Origin: Gammaproteobacteria bacterium
GTDB lineage: Bacteria > Pseudomonadota > Gammaproteobacteria > Steroidobacterales > Steroidobacteraceae
Assembly (NCBI GenBank): GCA_003164785.1
Contig: PLUE01000037.1
Span: 183,916 to 247,915, forward strand
Length of the DNA stretch: 64,000 bases
Direction of reading: 5' to 3'
The translations under genes were made by a program, and so were the position numbers. A model generated the notes under the pieces. It saw only the letters and a list, made by a program, of their open reading frames with translations, was not told the DNA's origin and did no database searches. Of this stretch, positions 24,907 through 32,665 are shown piece after piece. Position 1 is the stretch's first letter, and the number at the start of each line of letters is the position of its first letter.

Positions 24907-26235
24907 ATGTTCATCACCCGTAAGTATCTGTCCCGCCGCACGGTACTGCGTGGGCTTGGCGCGGCGATCGCGCTGCCGCTGCTCGATGCCATGATTCCCG
25001 CCGCCACGGCGCTCGCCAATACGGCGGCGAGCCCGCCGGTGCGCATGGGCTTCTTCTATTTTCCGCATGGCGCCATCATGAGCGCCTGGACGCCGACCGC
25101 CACCGGGACGGATTTCGAGCTGTCGCGCATCTTGAAGCCGCTGGCCGCCTATCAGAAGCAGCTGACCATCGTCAGCGGACTCGGCAACAAGCCGGGCGAG
25201 AGCGCCGCCGTGCACGCCATCGTGCCGGGAACGTGGCTGAGCTGCGTGCATCCGCGCGAAACCCAGGACCCGTACGGCGGCGTCACCATCGATCAGATCG
25301 CCGCACAGCACATCGGTCAGGACACGCCGCTGCCGTCGCTGGAGGTGGCGACGGAATCGGGCGGGGGAGGCGGCGCGTGCGATCGCGTCTACGGTTGCAG
25401 CTACTCGGGCACGATCGCGTTTCGCACGCCGACGACGCCCCTGCCGATGGAATACAACCCGCGGAACCTGTTTCAGCGGCTGTTCGGTCGCGGCGATACC
25501 GCCGAGGAGCGCAAGGCCCTCGGGGCGCAGTACGACAGCATCCTCGACATGGTGACGGCCGACGCGAAGGATCTGCAGCGGCAACTCGGCTCGAGCGACC
25601 GTGCGATGCTCGATGACTATCTGGAAACGGTGCGCGAAATCGAGCGGCGCGTGCAGAAAATGGAGAAGCAGGACTTGTCCGCGCTCAAGCTGCCGCAGGT
25701 GCCGATCGGCATTCCGGAGCGTTTCGACGAGCAGTTGAGCCTCATGTTCGACATGACGGCGCTCGCCTACCAGGCCAATCTCACGCGGATCTCGACCATG
25801 ATGATCGCGGCCGAGGTGAGCAACATGACCTACAACTTCATCGGTGTTCCGGATGCCTTCCATCCGGTGTCTCATCATCAGGGCGACGCCACCAAGATCG
25901 AGAAGCTCATCAAGATCCAGACCTATCACACGCAGAAGTTCGCGAAGTTTCTCGACAAGCTGGCGGCGACGCCGGACGGCGACGGCTCGCTGCTCGATCA
26001 CTCGATCCTGCTGTACGGCAGCAACATGAGCAACAGCAACGCACACGACCAGTTCCCGCTGCCGACGGCGGTCGTGGGCGGCGGCAACGGGCGCTTGAAG
26101 GGCGGCCAGCATCTGCGCTATCCCGATCACACGCCGCTCGCCAACCTGCACCTGACCCTGCTGGACCGCGCGAAGGTGCCGCTTCCCGAGAAGCTCGGCG
26201 ACAGCACCGGCCAGATCGTGGAGATCAAGGTTTAG
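24907..26235 (+). CDS. DUF1552 (HXXSHH) exported protein, cassette copy 2
   Basis: 442 residues, ATG 24907 with AGAGGA upstream, 21 bases after the cytochrome gene. Signal SRRTVLRGLGAAIALPLLDA with twin Arg at residues 10-11. Family signature HPVSHH from His319. Strong block identity with copy 1: FPHGAIM, VSGL, GTWLSCV, ACD..YGCSYSGTI, PMEYNPR, RRVQKME, DHSILLYGSNMSNS, KGGQHLRYP. One difference is a short insertion of Gly/Ser residues near TESGGGGGACD. Catalytic function not established for the family; probably periplasmic and a partner of the cytochrome. Confidence 0.9.
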   Translation: MFITRKYLSRRTVLRGLGAAIALPLLDAMIPAATALANTAASPPVRMGFFYFPHGAIMSAWTPTATGTDFELSRILKPLAAYQKQLTIVSGLGNKPGESAAVHAIVPGTWLSCVHPRETQDPYGGVTIDQIAAQHIGQDTPLPSLEVATESGGGGGACDRVYGCSYSGTIAFRTPTTPLPMEYNPRNLFQRLFGRGDTAEERKALGAQYDSILDMVTADAKDLQRQLGSSDRAMLDDYLETVREIERRVQKMEKQDLSALKLPQVPIGIPERFDEQLSLMFDMTALAYQANLTRISTMMIAAEVSNMTYNFIGVPDAFHPVSHHQGDATKIEKLIKIQTYHTQKFAKFLDKLAATPDGDGSLLDHSILLYGSNMSNSNAHDQFPLPTAVVGGGNGRLKGGQHLRYPDHTPLANLHLTLLDRAKVPLPEKLGDSTGQIVEIKV

Positions 26236-26236
26236 C

Positions 26237-27763
26237 ATGCGCAACTGGCTGACAGCATGCTTGGTCGCGGCGGCATCGTGCGGCGTGGCGTACGCGGACG
26301 ACTCGCTCGTCGGGGCGGCGAAGTCGGGCGACGTCGCGGCGGCGATTGCCCTCATCGACCACGGGGCCGACGTGAATGCGGCCTCGAGCGACGGGACGAC
26401 GCCGCTGATGTGGGCGGTGCACCGTGACGATGTGCCGTTGGTCGATCGACTCCTCGCGCGACACGCCAACGCGAAGGCGGTGAACGCCTACGGCGCGACC
26501 GCGCTGACCGAAGCGGCCGTCTTCGGCGACACGGGCGTGATTCGCAAGCTGCTGGCGGCGGGCGTGGATGCCGAGGTGCCCGGCGCGGACAGTCAGACGC
26601 CGCTCATGATCATCGCGCGAACCAGCAACGTCGAGGCTGCGGAGTTATTGTTGAGTCACGGCGCGAAGGTGAACGCGCGCGAGAAATGGCGTGACCAGAC
26701 CGCGCTCATGTGGGCCGCCGCCGAAAGCCAGCCGGCCATGGTGAAGTTTCTGGTGCGTCACGGCGCCGACGTCAATGCCCGGGAGATCGTCAACACCGGC
26801 CTGCGCCAGGTGACCTCCGAGCCCCGTGTGCAGGCGCGGCCCACCGGCGGCCTGACGGCGCTGCTCTACGCCGCGCGGCAGGGCTGCGACGAGTGCGTGC
26901 GTCTGCTCGTCGAGGGCAGGGCGGACCTGAACCTGGCCGATCCCGACGGCGTGACGCCGTTGCTCATGGCGACGCAGAATTTGCATTTCGATGCCGCCGC
27001 GTATCTCTTGAAGAAAGGGGCGGATCCCAACCGGTGGGATTGGTGGGGAAGGGCGCCGCTGTATGCGGCCGTGGACGTGAACACCATTCCGTTCGGCGGC
27101 AGGCCGGATCGGATTTCCCTGGATGCGACCTCGAGCCTCAAGCTGATCGAGATGTTGTTGGCTGCCGGGGCGAATCCCAACGCGCAATTGAAGCTGTTTC
27201 CTCCGTATCGCGCGCTTGGACCGGATCGCGGCGCGGATCAGATGTTGACGATCGGCACGACGCCGCTGCTCCGGGCGGCCAAGGCCGGCGATGCGCCGGC
27301 CATCCGGCTGTTGCTCGCGCACGGCGCCAACCTCGAACTGCCGAACAGCGCGGGCATCACGCCGCTGCTCGCGGCGGCGGGCATCGGCTCGAACGACATC
27401 GACACGCGCGGCCACTTCAAGACCTCGAAGGATGCGACCGAGGCGATTCAGCTGTTGTTGACGGCGGGCGCCAATATCAACGCGAGCGACTCGCTGGGGC
27501 GCACCGCCTTGCACGGCGCGGCGTTCTGGGGTTGGGATGACGCGGTCAAGGTGCTCGTGGCCCACGGCGGCAATGTCGGCGCGAAGGACCACAAGGGAAT
27601 GACCCCGATCGATTCGGCCATGGGTCGTGCAGGCGGCCATGGCCGCGGGGGCGTGTCGCCGGAGGTGCATCAAGGCACGGCGACGCTGCTCGAACAGCTG
27701 GCACAGAATACGTCGGGCGCACCGACCCTACCTGATGCGGCCCAGGCGAAGCGAACTCTCTAA
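26237..27763 (+). CDS. Exported ankyrin-repeat protein, cassette copy 2
   Basis: 508 residues from ATG 26237, one base after the DUF1552 stop. Signal peptide RNWLTACLVAAASCGVAYAD, then ankyrin repeats to the end: DGTTPLMWAVHRDDVP, GATALTEAAVFGDT, SQTPLMIIARTSN, DQTALMWAAAESQP, GVTPLLMATQN, GRTALHGAAFWGWD. Shared with copy 1: LLYAARxGCxEC, WDWWGRAPLYAAVDVNTIPFGGRPD and the NAQL...PPYR...DRG-DQ segment. Periplasmic protein-binding scaffold by inference; it may hold together the cassette proteins. Followed directly by the cytochrome b561 gene (9 bases). Confidence 0.88.
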   Translation: MRNWLTACLVAAASCGVAYADDSLVGAAKSGDVAAAIALIDHGADVNAASSDGTTPLMWAVHRDDVPLVDRLLARHANAKAVNAYGATALTEAAVFGDTGVIRKLLAAGVDAEVPGADSQTPLMIIARTSNVEAAELLLSHGAKVNAREKWRDQTALMWAAAESQPAMVKFLVRHGADVNAREIVNTGLRQVTSEPRVQARPTGGLTALLYAARQGCDECVRLLVEGRADLNLADPDGVTPLLMATQNLHFDAAAYLLKKGADPNRWDWWGRAPLYAAVDVNTIPFGGRPDRISLDATSSLKLIEMLLAAGANPNAQLKLFPPYRALGPDRGADQMLTIGTTPLLRAAKAGDAPAIRLLLAHGANLELPNSAGITPLLAAAGIGSNDIDTRGHFKTSKDATEAIQLLLTAGANINASDSLGRTALHGAAFWGWDDAVKVLVAHGGNVGAKDHKGMTPIDSAMGRAGGHGRGGVSPEVHQGTATLLEQLAQNTSGAPTLPDAAQAKRTL

Positions 27764-27772
27764 TCTGACGTG

Positions 27773-28480
27773 ATGAAAAGCCCTCCTGTCACTCGTCTCG
27801 TATGGGATCTGCCGTTGCGGCTGTTCCACTGGTTGCTGGTGTTGAGTTTGGCGGCCTCTTGGGCCACCGCGAAGGCGGGATTCGATTGGCGACCGCTGCA
27901 CATGCGGCTGGGCTACTGCACGATGGGACTGGTGCTGTTCCGGGTCGTTTGGGGCTTCGTCGGCCCGCGCCACGCGCGCTTCGTCAACTTTCTGAAAGGA
28001 CCCGCCGGCATCGTGCATTATGCGCGCGGTATGGCGACGGGCACGATGATCGCGCAGAGCGTGGGGCACAACCCGCTGGGGGCGTTGATGGTGGTGGTGA
28101 TGCTGCTGCTGCTGGCGATACAGACGGCGACCGGCCTGTTCACCTCGGATGACATCGTGTATGCCGGTCCCTATAACGGGGCGGTGAGCGACTCGATGGC
28201 CAAGACGCTCGGCCATCTGCATCACCTGAACTTCAACTTCATCCTGGCCGCCGTGGCGCTGCACCTGCTGGCCATCGGCTTCTATACCTTCGCGAAGAAG
28301 CAGCGGTTGATTCCCGCCATGTTCAGCGGCCGCAAACCCTCGGAGATCGTGCCCGACCACGAGGCCATTGGCAGCTCCGCAATGATCAAGGCGGTCATCA
28401 TTGCCTTGATCAGTGCGGGACTGGTGTACTGGCTGGTGAGTGCCGCGCCACCGCCCAGCGCGGCGAGCTCATTCAACTAA
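27773..28480 (+). CDS. Cytochrome b561-family membrane protein
   Basis: About 235 residues from ATG 27773 (a GTG lies one codon before). Hydrophobic helices with paired heme-ligand histidines: FHWLLVLSL, PLHMRLGYCTMGLVLFRVVWGFVG, and LHHLNFNFILAAVALHLLAIG. FRxxWGFxGxxHARF and MWRE-like features match the CybB/b561 family that transfers electrons between quinones and small periplasmic c-type cytochromes. It follows cassette copy 2 in the same direction and is convergent with the cytochrome c' gene; b561 and c' genes are often neighbours. It may give the cassette a route to the quinone pool (inference). Confidence 0.85.
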   Translation: MKSPPVTRLVWDLPLRLFHWLLVLSLAASWATAKAGFDWRPLHMRLGYCTMGLVLFRVVWGFVGPRHARFVNFLKGPAGIVHYARGMATGTMIAQSVGHNPLGALMVVVMLLLLAIQTATGLFTSDDIVYAGPYNGAVSDSMAKTLGHLHHLNFNFILAAVALHLLAIGFYTFAKKQRLIPAMFSGRKPSEIVPDHEAIGSSAMIKAVIIALISAGLVYWLVSAAPPPSAASSFN

Positions 28481-28510
28481 CGCGGTGGCGCGGGGGGCCG
28501 CGGTCGTCGG

Positions 28511-28990
28511 TTACTTGTCGCGGAATTGGTCGTGGCAGGCGCCGCACGCCTTGCCGACAGCAGCGGCCGCCTTCAACGTCGTTCCCTTGTCGCCGCTCTT
28601 CGCCGCAGTTTCCAACGCGGTCGCGGCGGTCACCAGATCGTTGGCCTTGGCGTCGAAGTCCGACTTGTTGGTCCAGATCGAATCGCGTGCTTTCGTCTTT
28701 AATTGATAAGTATGCGTATCCAGCTGAAAAACTTCGGAAATCATGCCCGACGTCGATACGATGCGGGCCGCGCCCTTGGCGACGACGGCGGGATCGAACG
28801 GTGCGCCTTTCAACATGGCTCCGGTGGGTGCGAAGGAAAATGCCTGCACCTTGAACAGCCCCTGTCGTAGATCGACAGCTCGCTGCGCCTGCTGCTCCGG
28901 GGTCGGCGGCGCGTCCTGAGCCAGGACCGTGGTGGAGATGGCGCCGAGTGCACAAACACCGGCCAAACCGAGCATTAGGGATCTTCGCAT
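28511..28990 (-). CDS. Cytochrome c' (periplasmic)
   Basis: 159 residues. Signal peptide RRSLMLGLAGVCALGAISTTVLAQ, then a four-helix bundle with the heme site CGACH near the C-terminus (GKACGACHDQFRDK), the usual place for class II cytochrome c'. Family members bind NO or act as electron carriers with cytochrome b561. It is convergent with the b561 gene at a 30-base gap. Assignment rests on the C-terminal CxxCH and helical bundle composition. Confidence 0.85.
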   Translation of the reverse strand: MRRSLMLGLAGVCALGAISTTVLAQDAPPTPEQQAQRAVDLRQGLFKVQAFSFAPTGAMLKGAPFDPAVVAKGAARIVSTSGMISEVFQLDTHTYQLKTKARDSIWTNKSDFDAKANDLVTAATALETAAKSGDKGTTLKAAAAVGKACGACHDQFRDK

Positions 28991-29091
28991 TCTGGTACTC
29001 CATCCAAATTATTAATGTCCAAAGAGTTTAGCAGAGCGGTTGTATCGCGCTCGACCATGCGCGACCTATTTCTCATACTCTTGGCTTGCAC

Positions 29092-29622
29092 TCACGGCTT
29101 GTTCTGAACGTTCGGGTCGTAATGCAGGGCGGCCGGATCCTTGGCCACACTATCCCAGTGCTCGGCGATCTTTCCGCCTGCGATCCTGAACATGTCGAAA
29201 TGCGTGCCCGCATACTTGTTGCCGGGCGCGGCGGGGTCAGGTGCATAACTCACCGTGGCCACCATCACGAGATTGCCCTCCGCCATGATGGCGATCACCG
29301 GAAAGGTGATCGTCGGCTCGATGGGGCGAGCCGGCCGGGTCGCCTTCATGTAGGCGACCATGGCATCCCGGCCCGTGGCGACGTTCGGATTGTGCTGGAT
29401 GTAGTCCGCGGTGAAGTAGCGCGGCGCCAGTTCGGTATGACCGCCCTGAATGATGGCCCGCCACATGTCGAAGACCAGCTTCTTGTTCGCCGCCAGTGCG
29501 GCGTCGGTGCTCTTCAGAAGCGCGGCCTGGTCGGGTGCGGCGACGGGTGGCGCCTGGGCGAACGCCGCAACGGCGCACACCATCCCGATCACGCTGCAGA
29601 CGATGCTCTTTCCTGGACCCAC
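29092..29622 (-). CDS. Exported SnoaL-like (NTF2-fold) protein
   Basis: About 177 residues from GTG 29622, which has a GGAG site; GTG 29658 also opens the frame. Signal peptide IVCSVIGMVCAVAAFAQA, then a SnoaL-like domain: VFDMWRAIIQGG, YIQHNPNVATGRDA, GTHFDMFRIAGGKIAEHWDSV. Such domains occur as cyclases, isomerases or ligand binders; a signal peptide is common in this subgroup. It lies downstream of the DUF4142 gene in the same direction. Confidence 0.78.
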   Translation of the reverse strand: MGPGKSIVCSVIGMVCAVAAFAQAPPVAAPDQAALLKSTDAALAANKKLVFDMWRAIIQGGHTELAPRYFTADYIQHNPNVATGRDAMVAYMKATRPARPIEPTITFPVIAIMAEGNLVMVATVSYAPDPAAPGNKYAGTHFDMFRIAGGKIAEHWDSVAKDPAALHYDPNVQNKP

Positions 29623-29663
29623 ATGCTTCTCCGGGTTGACCGACAATGAGTTCGCCACACCGC

Positions 29664-30374
29664 TCAGGAGCCTTTCGCGGCGCCGGCGGCGGCGCTCTTG
29701 TTCGAGGCTCGCAGCGACTCCGCCATCTGCTTGTGGCTTTTGAGCGTGGGCAGCGTCCGGTAGGCGTAGGCGGCGACTTCCGAGTCGCTCTGGCCCGCGG
29801 CCGTGGTATACAGCGCAATCGAATGAGTGTGCGCCGTGATCAATTGATTCAGGTACGCGGCGTCGAAGGCGGGGCCTTGCTTGGCCTTGAGCGTTTGCAC
29901 CATGCCTTGATGATCCGCGTCGAGCTGTTTCGGCACCGACACGTTCTTCATGCTCGCCACTGCGGCGAGTTTGGCATCGGACGCGTCATGGTCCGATACC
30001 ATCTGCTCCGCGAATTGCCGGACCTGGTCGCTGCGCGAGTTGGTGAGCGCCAGCCGGCCCATCTGAACCTCCGTCATGCCGTCAATGCTCGCCCGGGTCA
30101 CGAAGTCAGTGACGGCCCTCACCGACGCCGGGTCCGGATCGGTGCCGGCCGTCTCCTTGAGATTGCCACGTTCCGTCGTCGACGCGGCTGCCGCCCCGGA
30201 ACTCTTCGGGATCGACTCATCGGTTTCCGACGTCGAGGTATGCGCCGGATGCGGGTTGGGCGCGGTGCTCGCGGGCGGCGGGGCAGCGCCGGGCGCCGGT
30301 GTTTGTCCCACGGCCGCCGCGCACAGGATGACGCCGGTCGTGCCAACCGCCAGGGCTCGATAGATTGATCTCAT
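29664..30374 (-). CDS. DUF4142 exported protein
   Basis: About 236 residues from ATG 30374 (GGGGGGAG upstream); earlier in-frame codons lack a ribosome-binding site. Signal peptide RSIYRALAVGTTGVILCAAAVGQ, then a Pro/Ala/Thr-rich linker to about residue 55 and a helical DUF4142 domain from about 80 (ASIDGMTEVQMGRLAL, VRQFAEQMVSDHDASDAKL, LKSHKQMAESL). DUF4142 proteins are periplasmic four-helix bundles; function poorly known. Probably co-transcribed with the SnoaL-like gene. Confidence 0.8.
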   Translation of the reverse strand: MRSIYRALAVGTTGVILCAAAVGQTPAPGAAPPPASTAPNPHPAHTSTSETDESIPKSSGAAAASTTERGNLKETAGTDPDPASVRAVTDFVTRASIDGMTEVQMGRLALTNSRSDQVRQFAEQMVSDHDASDAKLAAVASMKNVSVPKQLDADHQGMVQTLKAKQGPAFDAAYLNQLITAHTHSIALYTTAAGQSDSEVAAYAYRTLPTLKSHKQMAESLRASNKSAAAGAAKGS

Positions 30375-30772
30375 GGCACTCCCCCCTTTGGATGTTGCCG
30401 CCCATCGTGCGGCCATCGTCCCGGCACAGGATACCCCACGAGCGCCCATTCGGTGGAAGGAGGCGTCTTACATCGTGGCGACGCGGGGCCGGGCGAGCGG
30501 GGCAGGCTGCGATATAAAATTCCGGAATCGACACTGTGTTGCCATCGTTTGCCTGCGCGGCGTGTACGTAATGACCTCGGAGCCGTTGCCTGTAGCAGTG
30601 CGACCCCCGCCGTTACCACTAAGGCAAACCCTTAGTGGCAGTTGCGAGAATAGCGTGGATCGCGCAGGAGTGCTAACAGCGGTGGGTCACGGTTTCCCTG
30701 TTGCGAAACCGCAATACTCCCTACAGTGGATCGGAAAGCATGAATTTAGCAGTGGGGACATTTCGAGGAAGC
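30375..30772. other. Intergenic region with two perfect hairpins
   Basis: About 400 bases between the divergent DUF4142 and GAF-EAL genes. CCACTAAGG (30616-30624) pairs with CCTTAGTGG (30630-30638) over a 5-base loop; CGGTTTC (30690-30696) pairs with GAAACCG (30705-30711). A TATAAA at 30514-30519 may be a -10 box. The hairpins look like leader structure or regulator sites for the EAL gene. Confidence 0.5.
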
Positions 30773-32131
30773 ATGATTAAGTTTAAGACCAGCGCGCGGC
30801 CCATGGAAATCACGCCGCAACCAGTGGCAATCCACACGGAGGAAGAGGACCGCACCGCGGCCCTGCTGTCCTGTGACATCCTGGATACACCACCCGAAGC
30901 AGATTTCGACGAGTTCGTGCGTCTTGCGGCGTCCCTCGTGGGAACACCCTTCGCCCTCCTATGCTTCGCAGACGCCGACCGGCTCTGGTCCAAGGCTCAT
31001 GTCGAGTGGCCGGAGACTGTCACGGCCCGCGAGGGATCATTCGTGAGCCAAGCGATGGAGGCGTCGGATGTGTTCGTGGTCGACGATGCCGGCCAGGATG
31101 AGCGCTTCGTCGACAATCCCTGGGTTCGGCGGGATCCCCCCATCCGATTCTTTGCAGGGGCGCCGCTGACCGACGCCGACGGCCACGTGCTGGGCGCCCT
31201 CTGCGTCATGGACACGGTCGAGCGGGAATTCAGCTTCGAGCACAAGGACGCGCTGCTCACCTTAAGCCGGCTGGTCGTGGCGCAACTCGCACTGCGTCGC
31301 CGCCTGACCACCTTCAAACGCAGCGATCGTGCACGGAGGGACGCGCTCGGCGCGCTCAAACACGCCGTACGAGGCGGTGAATTCGTCGTGCATTATCAAC
31401 CAAAAGTCAGCCTGCTGAGCGGCGCGACCACCGGCCTGGAGGCGCTCATACGCTGGGACCGCCCCGGTCACGGCTTGATCTCGCCGAATGACTTCATTCC
31501 GCTGCTCGAAGAATCCGGCCTGATACTCGAAGTGGGGGCCTGGGTGCTCGGGCAGTCCGCCGATCATCATCGGGACTGGATGAAGAAGGGTCTGAACGCG
31601 CCCCGCATCGCCGCGAACGTGTCGCCGGCGCAATTCCGTGACCGGAACTTCCTGCGCGAACTTCAACGTGTGGCTGGCGCGGGAGAGGACGGCGTCGACA
31701 TCGAGATCTCGGAGGCCGTCCTCACGGGCAATCCCGACAAGGCCATCGCAACGCTGCGCACCATCCGGGAACTCGGCATCGGCGTGGCGATCGACAACTT
31801 CGGAACGGGCGCCTCGTCATGGCGTTATCTCACGCGACTTCCGGTCGATGCGATCAAGATCGATCGCTCGTTCATCTCGGCGATGTCGAGCGAGGCGGGT
31901 GCCGACGTGGTCGCCTGCATGATTTCACTCGCGCACAGCCTCGACATCCGGGTGGTGGCCGAGGGAGTGGAGACCGACGCGCAGCGTGAACGCCTGCGCG
32001 CATTCGGATGCGACGAAATCCAAGGCTATCTCATCAGTCACCCGCTCACGAAGCGGGAGACCGAGAATTTTCTGAACGCCGATGGCGACATCGAACCAGA
32101 GGATCCCGCGTCGCCGGACCCGTTCACTTGA
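30773..32131 (+). CDS. GAF-EAL protein (c-di-GMP phosphodiesterase-like)
   Basis: About 452 residues from ATG 30773 (GAGGAAG upstream); ATG 30740 (GGAAAG) also fits. An N-terminal GAF domain (about 20-170: LLDTP-like start, RLAASLVGTPFALLCFAD, GAPLTDADGHVLGALCVMD) is followed by an EAL domain (about 190-440). EAL motif LEALIRWD, NVSPAQF, EISE, KIDRSFI, VAEGVET and EIQGYLIS are kept, but the metal-binding pair DDFGTG reads DNFGTG: the second Asp is Asn. It may hydrolyse c-di-GMP weakly or act as a c-di-GMP-binding sensor. Cytoplasmic, no membrane segment. Its stop overlaps the convergent regA stop by 8 bases. Confidence 0.88.
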   Translation: MIKFKTSARPMEITPQPVAIHTEEEDRTAALLSCDILDTPPEADFDEFVRLAASLVGTPFALLCFADADRLWSKAHVEWPETVTAREGSFVSQAMEASDVFVVDDAGQDERFVDNPWVRRDPPIRFFAGAPLTDADGHVLGALCVMDTVEREFSFEHKDALLTLSRLVVAQLALRRRLTTFKRSDRARRDALGALKHAVRGGEFVVHYQPKVSLLSGATTGLEALIRWDRPGHGLISPNDFIPLLEESGLILEVGAWVLGQSADHHRDWMKKGLNAPRIAANVSPAQFRDRNFLRELQRVAGAGEDGVDIEISEAVLTGNPDKAIATLRTIRELGIGVAIDNFGTGASSWRYLTRLPVDAIKIDRSFISAMSSEAGADVVACMISLAHSLDIRVVAEGVETDAQRERLRAFGCDEIQGYLISHPLTKRETENFLNADGDIEPEDPASPDPFT

Positions 32132-32660
32132 CGCGCTGTTTCCCGAGCTTTCGCGCGAGCGTCCGCCGGTGCATGCCGAGCCTGCGCGCCGCCTCGGATA
32201 TGTTGAAGCCGGTTTCCGCCAGCGTCTCGTGAATCCGCTCCCATTCGAGTGTCTTGATCGAGGTCGGCCGCTCGGTCAGCCTGACCTCGGCGTCACCCTC
32301 GGCGCGCCCGAAAGCCGCCTCGATGTCGTCGCTGTTGGACGGCTTGGCGAGGTAATGACACGCGCCGAGCTTGATTGCCTCGACCGCGGTCGCGATGCTC
32401 GCGTAACCGGTCAGGACCACGATCAACATCTGCGGATCATGCGCATGCAATGTCTGCACGCACGCCAATCCGGATGCGCCGCCGCCGAGCTTCAAGTCGA
32501 CGACGGCATATTCCGGCGATCGCGTGAGCAGGATGCGGCTCACGTCTTCGTGGCTCGTCGCGGGGAGCACCGTATAACCGCGGCGTTCGAACGAACGATT
32601 GAGCGTTCGCGCAAACGGCACATCGTCCTCGACGATGACGAGCAGGCGCTCGGTGGCCAC
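32124..32660 (-). CDS. regA: RegA/PrrA/ActR-type response regulator
   Basis: About 178 residues from GTG 32660; a TTG at 32669 overlapping the regB stop is the alternative. Receiver domain with acidic pair (VEDD), phosphorylated Asp in YAVVDLKL (about residue 55), VVLTGYASIATAV and KPS, then a short linker and a Fis-type helix-turn-helix FNISEAARRLGMHRRTLARKL. This two-part layout with no other effector domain is that of RegA/PrrA/ActR, which regulate respiration and redox genes. It directly follows the RegB-like kinase gene, which supports a redox two-component pair. Confidence 0.9.
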   Translation of the reverse strand: MATERLLVIVEDDVPFARTLNRSFERRGYTVLPATSHEDVSRILLTRSPEYAVVDLKLGGGASGLACVQTLHAHDPQMLIVVLTGYASIATAVEAIKLGACHYLAKPSNSDDIEAAFGRAEGDAEVRLTERPTSIKTLEWERIHETLAETGFNISEAARRLGMHRRTLARKLGKQRVK

Positions 32661-32665
32661 GGACT

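Noticed and set aside
30616..30640. Possible GEMM c-di-GMP riboswitch
   Set aside because: GGCAAACC sits in a simple hairpin, and the second conserved half (ACGCAAAGCC-type) is not found downstream; not annotated as a riboswitch.
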